From contig QHOM01000054.1 of NCBI GenBank assembly GCA_003218785.1, forward strand, positions 1 through 23,553: a stretch of 23,553 nt of DNA, in the 5' to 3' direction. Both the position numbers and the translations under genes were made by a program. The stretch's first letter is position 1, and each line of letters opens with the position of its first letter. The notes beneath the pieces are model-generated. The model saw nothing but the letters and a program-made list of their open reading frames with translations, made no database searches and was not told the DNA's origin. This DNA comes from Verrucomicrobiota bacterium. GTDB taxonomy: Bacteria; Verrucomicrobiota; Verrucomicrobiia; Chthoniobacterales; UBA10450. This document shows, in pieces, positions 20,620 to 23,553 of this stretch.

Positions 20620-21894
20620 CTCGCTCAAACTTTCCCGCATTACGGCGCATGTCCGCTCGATGTCTTCGCGCGTGTGCGCCGTGGAAATAAAGCCGGTTTC
20701 AAACTGTGATGGTGCGAAATAAACGCCGCGCTTCAAACAGCCGCGGAAGAATTTCGAGAACGTTTCCAGATTGCTGCGCTGCGCGTCGGCAAGATCGACA
20801 ATCGGTCCTGAGGCGAAGAATAAACAAAACATTGAGCCGATCCGGTGAAATGTGATGTCGATCTTTGCTTGCGCGATGGCATCTCGTGTCAGCTTCTCAA
20901 AGTGTGCTCCAAGTCTTTCGAGCAGCTTCCAGCCGTCGATGCGTTCGAGTTCATGCAATTGAGCGAGACCGGCCGTCATCGCGAGCGGATTTCCGGATAG
21001 TGTTCCGGCCTGGTAAACAGGACCATCGGGTGAAAGTTGGTCCATGATTGCCGCGCTTCCGCCAAACGCCCCGACCGGTAATCCGCCGCCAATTATTTTC
21101 CCCAGTGCGGTCAGATCAGGTTTGACTCCATAAATTTCCTGAGCGCCGCCACGCGCCGCACGGAAACCGGTCACTACTTCGTCAAAAATCAGAAGCGCGC
21201 CGTTCTTCGTGCATTCCTCACGTAGGGTCAATAGGAAATCGTGAGTTGGGAAATAAAGACCCGCGTTGGCCGGAACGGGCTCGACAATGATTGCTGCGAT
21301 TTGCCCTTTATTCTGAGCAAAACACTTCCGCACAACATCGGCATCGTTAAACGGCAGCGAAATCGTGAGATCGACAAATGCCTGTGGCACCCCGGCACTA
21401 TCAGGCCGTCCATGAGTGAGCGCGCCGCTTCCCGATCTCACGAGCAGCGCGTCGACATGTCCGTGATAACAACCATCGAATTTGATGATCTTGTCGCGGC
21501 CGGTGAAACCGCGCGCAAGTCGAACGCACGCCATGGTCGCTTCGGTCCCGCTGTTTACCATTCGCACTTTCTCGATCGAGGGCATCCACGCGCAGATCAG
21601 GTTCGCCATCTCGACTTCGAGCGGATTTGGAATTCCAAAACTTAGGCCGCGCGCGGCAGCTTCGCGCACCGCGTCGACAATTACCTTGGGAGTGTGTCCC
21701 AGAATCGCAGGACCCCAACTGCCGATGTAGTCGATATATTCGTTCCCATCGACATCCCATATTTTGGCGCCACGCGCACGTTCGACGAAAAAAGGTTGCG
21801 CTCCAACATGTCGAAATGCACGCACGGGTGAGTTTACGCCGCCCGGGATACGTTCTTGCGCCGCAGCGAAAAGCTCAGATGAACGAGAAGTCAC
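20614..21894 (-). CDS. hemL: Glutamate-1-semialdehyde 2,1-aminomutase (HemL)
   Basis: PLP/PMP enzyme that converts glutamate-1-semialdehyde to 5-aminolevulinate, the C5 route to haem. 426 aa, the usual length. IPGGVNSPVRAF is at 16-27, SGTEATM 115-121, GCYHGH 141-146, FDEVVTGFR 237-245 with Asp238, and the PLP lysine is Lys266 in TALGKIIGGGLPVGAFGG. YQAGTLSGNP follows. It is intact against the family, unlike several neighbours. The start is GTG 21894; no ATG fits and no clear Shine-Dalgarno is seen. The stop codon lies in the end of a repeat element (20534-20619). Its promoter should lie in 21895-21990. Confidence 0.95.
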   Translation of the reverse strand: MTSRSSELFAAAQERIPGGVNSPVRAFRHVGAQPFFVERARGAKIWDVDGNEYIDYIGSWGPAILGHTPKVIVDAVREAAARGLSFGIPNPLEVEMANLICAWMPSIEKVRMVNSGTEATMACVRLARGFTGRDKIIKFDGCYHGHVDALLVRSGSGALTHGRPDSAGVPQAFVDLTISLPFNDADVVRKCFAQNKGQIAAIIVEPVPANAGLYFPTHDFLLTLREECTKNGALLIFDEVVTGFRAARGGAQEIYGVKPDLTALGKIIGGGLPVGAFGGSAAIMDQLSPDGPVYQAGTLSGNPLAMTAGLAQLHELERIDGWKLLERLGAHFEKLTRDAIAQAKIDITFHRIGSMFCLFFASGPIVDLADAQRSNLETFSKFFRGCLKRGVYFAPSQFETGFISTAHTREDIERTCAVMRESLSEL

Positions 21895-21905
21895 GCGGCC
21901 AAGAT

Positions 21906-21958
21906 AATCGCTAAATCGTTGAATCGCTAAATCGTGATCAGCTCAACGTTTCAACGAT
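21906..21958. repeat. Degenerate direct repeat, AATCGCTAAATCGT words
   Basis: The 14-mer AATCGCTAAATCGT occurs at 21906-21919 and 21922-21935, followed by TTTCAACGAT at 21949-21958. TAAATCGTTGAA and TTTCAACGAT are also found in the repeat at 4042-4069 (opposite orientation for the first), so both loci belong to one degenerate family. Confidence 0.55.
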
Positions 21959-21990
21959 GTAACGAACGATTCAATCATTCCGACTCTACA

Positions 21991-22019
21991 TTGACACCGT
22001 TGCGCCGTGCCCAGATAGT
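21991..22019 (+). promoter_or_regulatory. Promoter of tRNA-Cys
   Basis: Perfect -35 TTGACA (21991-21996), a 17-bp spacer, and -10 GATAGT (22014-22019, 4 of 6 consensus). The expected start of transcription near 22026 is about 12 bp before the tRNA. Confidence 0.7.
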
Positions 22020-22037
22020 TTGCGTCTCCTCAAAAAC

Positions 22038-22109
22038 GGCGGGGTAGCCAAGTGGTAAGGTCGCGGTCTGCAAAACCGCTATTCGCGGGTTCGATTCCCG
22101 CCCCCGCCT
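22038..22109 (+). tRNA. tRNA-Cys (GCA)
   Basis: The 72-nt cloverleaf has acceptor GGCGGGG / CCCCGCC, a 3-bp D stem, anticodon stem GCGGT / ACCGC with loop CTGCAAA (anticodon GCA), a 5-nt variable loop, and T stem GCGGG / CCCGC with loop TTCGATT. The discriminator base is T, as expected for tRNA-Cys. CCA is not encoded. It stands alone behind a good promoter; TTTT follows two bases later. Confidence 0.95.
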
Positions 22110-22371
22110 CTTTTCATAGGTAAAAACGTCGAAAACCAGCCGAAAAATGGCTTAGTCAGAACAAGAATCAGAACAAGTCCGCCGATTTTTACCCTCGTTT
22201 GTCATTGTGCGCCAATGTCGCGAAACCAGCAATTCCGCTCGCCCTCGGCTCTTAGCCCACATGCCGATCCGCTTCAATTAACACTCTTGTTTCCCAAACC
22301 ACGATGGCCTTTTCAGATTGCTACGCATCGCTAGAATCGTTTCTGATTGCCGGATGGCAAATGCGGCTCCC

Positions 22372-22608
22372 ATGTCATCGACGATTCCTGCACACGTTTA
22401 CGAAGTCCGAACACGCAAAGATAAACGCGGTGTCGATCTAATTTCCGACGTGCTGCCGTTCGGTCGCTTGTGGTACGGCTCGGTCAGCGACGCCATCGAC
22501 TACGCAAAATTCTACAGCCGCTCGCATGATGCAACGATTCGCGTTTACGACGAAGCAGGCAACGTGATTGAAACGCAAGAGCACACGGGCGTTTTCAACG
22601 AGCCGTAA
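22372..22608 (+). CDS. Small conserved-looking hypothetical protein
   Basis: 78 aa from ATG 22372 (MSSTIPAHVYEVRTRKDKRG); ATG 22354 would add six residues. No signal peptide or membrane segment. A mixed fold is likely: a strand pair around VYEVRTRKDKRGVDLISD, the helix VSDAIDYAKFYSRSH, and the strand pair TIRVYDEAGNVIETQEH. I recall similar short proteins in Verrucomicrobia but know no function. A truncated second copy of its last 23 codons lies at 23211-23282, which supports this frame being real. No Shine-Dalgarno is visible. The 262 bp between the tRNA and this gene hold no other gene I can support. Confidence 0.65.
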   Translation: MSSTIPAHVYEVRTRKDKRGVDLISDVLPFGRLWYGSVSDAIDYAKFYSRSHDATIRVYDEAGNVIETQEHTGVFNEP

Positions 22609-22668
22609 GCAGCTTTGTTCGCAGCAAGTCCTCGGCTTTGCAAATGGATAATCTTGCAATTTCCCGAT

Positions 22669-22712
22669 TTAGGCGAAGAAATCTTCGTGACGCGTTACGA
22701 AGGTTCGCCTAA
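22669..22712. repeat. Nested 9-bp + 6-bp inverted repeat
   Basis: TTAGGCGAA (22669-22677) pairs perfectly with TTCGCCTAA (22704-22712). Inside, CTTCGT (22683-22688) pairs with ACGAAG (22697-22702) around an ACGCGT core. There is no T-run on either side. It ends 10 bp before the start of the secreted protein gene at 22723, so it could be a regulatory hairpin or a mobile palindrome. Confidence 0.55.
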
Positions 22713-22722
22713 TCATAGTTAG

Positions 22723-23106
22723 ATGCTAGTTCGTATCTTCGCGATGCTGCTTTTCGATCTTGCGGGCTTCATTGCTCGCGCTCAGTCGCTCGATGAGCAA
22801 CTCGTCGGCAGATGGCAGGCCGAAGGTTTCCCCAGCATGGAAATGATATTTCGTGCAGATCACACTTACATAGGCCGAAGCGAGCGATATGTGTCCACGG
22901 GCAGCTGGCGCGTCCATGGGAATCGGCTCACGACCGTTTCTAGCTCACCATCCTCGGGTGAAGAGGGCACCGACACGTGTAGGGTTGTGATTCGTGGAGA
23001 TAGACTTTTCCTGGGACTACACGAAACCATCAAGAATTCACATGGGCGCCAGATCGGCAAAGCTGAGCAGTGGATGCAAGGACTCACCTACAAACGCGTT
23101 CGATGA
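22723..23106 (+). CDS. Small secreted hypothetical protein
   Basis: 127 aa. Residues 1-21 are a signal peptide ending ARAQ. The mature part (LDEQLVGRWQAEGFPSMEMI, DHTYIGRSERYVSTGSWRV, GNRLTTVSSS) has the wording of small lipocalin-like barrel proteins: a GxW start, then a T-Y strand, then a G-W-V strand. This is a fold-level guess. It has one Cys only, and no lipobox is seen. The start is ATG 22723, just after the inverted repeat at 22669-22712; no Shine-Dalgarno is visible. Function unknown. Confidence 0.6.
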   Translation: MLVRIFAMLLFDLAGFIARAQSLDEQLVGRWQAEGFPSMEMIFRADHTYIGRSERYVSTGSWRVHGNRLTTVSSSPSSGEEGTDTCRVVIRGDRLFLGLHETIKNSHGRQIGKAEQWMQGLTYKRVR

Positions 23107-23210
23107 AGCACCGGTTGCATCTAACCAATCGCTGGAGCTGCCCCCCCACCCGTCGCGCGATGCGCGTCCGCAACGAAGATCGTGCGCCCGCGAGAGTCCA
23201 CGGCTGAGGC

Positions 23211-23282
23211 GTGATTCGCGTTTATGATGAAGCTGGCAACGTGATTGAGACGCACGAACACACGGGCGAGTTCAAAGAGTAG
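23211..23282 (+). pseudogene. 3' fragment of a paralog of the 22372-22608 protein
   Basis: 23 codons plus TAG read VIRVYDEAGNVIETHEHTGEF, matching the last part of the protein at 22372-22608 (TIRVYDEAGNVIETQEHTGVF). Upstream the frame meets a TGA at 23204-23206 and homology fades. The flanking 23107-23210 contains a run of seven C and GC-rich words, and no other gene is seen there. Confidence 0.7.
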
Positions 23283-23297
23283 TGAGCGTTTACACGT

Positions 23298-23334
23298 AAA
23301 ATAAAAAGCCGCCACGCGCTGAAGCGTGACGGCT
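23298..23334 (-). terminator. Rho-independent terminator for the gene at the right edge
   Basis: On the minus strand an 11-bp stem (23324-23334 with 23307-23317, one G-T pair) with a 6-base loop is followed by TTTTTATTTT. It lies about 35 bp past the stop at 23369. Confidence 0.9.
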
Positions 23335-23368
23335 GATTGTTAAGTGACCGGCTACTTGCTCGGTTGCT

Positions 23369-23553
23369 TTACTGGTTGTTGAGAACAGTTCGCGGTGCAG
23401 GTTCGCTCAGTTCAACCTGGGCACTGACCTTTTGGATTTGCGCGGCCTGCTCTTTTACCGTTGCGGCGAGAGCTTTAATTTCGCTCTGCTGCTGAGCCGC
23501 AGTTGACCGGGACTCCTTCTGTTGCTGCGCGAAGCTCGCTTGTAACGCCTCCA
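23369..23553 (-). CDS. C-terminal end of a Gln/Ala-rich coiled-coil protein (partial)
   Basis: The open frame enters from the right edge and ends with TAA at 23369-23371. The 61 visible codons are hydrophilic with a heptad character: QQQKESRSTAAQQQSEIKAL, then VKEQAAQIQKVSAQVELSE and a final PAPRTVLNNQ. I recall similar endings on large verrucomicrobial surface proteins with tail-fibre/S74-like chaperone domains, but the domain itself would lie outside the window. Served by the terminator at 23298-23334. Confidence 0.7.
   Translation of the reverse strand, partial: EALQASFAQQQKESRSTAAQQQSEIKALAATVKEQAAQIQKVSAQVELSEPAPRTVLNNQ

Noticed and set aside
22038..22109. tRNA-Cys as the attachment site of an integrated element
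   Set aside because: No integrase and no second copy of the tRNA 3' end within the window.

Overview
The window looks like chromosome from a soil-type Verrucomicrobium (Chthoniobacterales / Udaeobacter-like). I infer this from protein wording, the mcsA-mcsB-clpC block in an otherwise Gram-negative-looking gene set, purL-purF-purM order, many GTG starts, and small secreted families and repeat-word intergenic DNA typical of that group as I remember it. No rRNA is present, so the taxonomy is inference.

Left part (1-4748, all minus strand): a translationally coupled mcsA-mcsB-clpC operon (protein arginine phosphorylation and Clp proteolysis; clpC runs off the left edge), a broken ilvE, and a LolD-type ABC ATPase. 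Next (4844-8608) is a tandem family of three secreted proteins. Each has a signal peptide, a low-complexity linker, an aromatic-rich module and a C-terminal peptidoglycan-binding domain. Each has the same promoter-like upstream block, and terminator hairpins lie beyond two of the three stops. A 40-bp remnant of trmL lies between copies 2 and 3, and intact trmL lies beyond copy 3, which points to segmental duplication. Then come transaldolase, a class III aminotransferase and a small membrane protein (8768-11813), and two tandem Thr-rich secreted proteins (11930-12786).

Right part: plus-strand purL-purF-purM (12927-17902), with a possible 20-codon micro-ORF bridging purL and purF. Convergent to it are a GH-GT2 membrane fusion (17964-20486) and hemL (20614-21894). 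Then follow tRNA-Cys with a good promoter, small hypothetical proteins, a truncated gene copy, and the 3' end of a coiled-coil protein with its terminator.

The most unusual signal is a set of short internal indels in conserved genes. McsA lacks its second zinc-binding segment, IlvE lacks about 19 codons and changes frame, PurL has a roughly 24-codon repeat-like insertion and lacks about 35 codons elsewhere, and the GT2 domain lacks the segment with its catalytic-base motif. Either this lineage tolerates unusual micro-deletions and repeat insertions, or the assembly has collapsed segments. Read mapping would separate the two. The intergenic DNA holds several degenerate short-word repeats and hairpins, one apparently bounded by CTGTAG/CTACAG and supplying the hemL stop codon.
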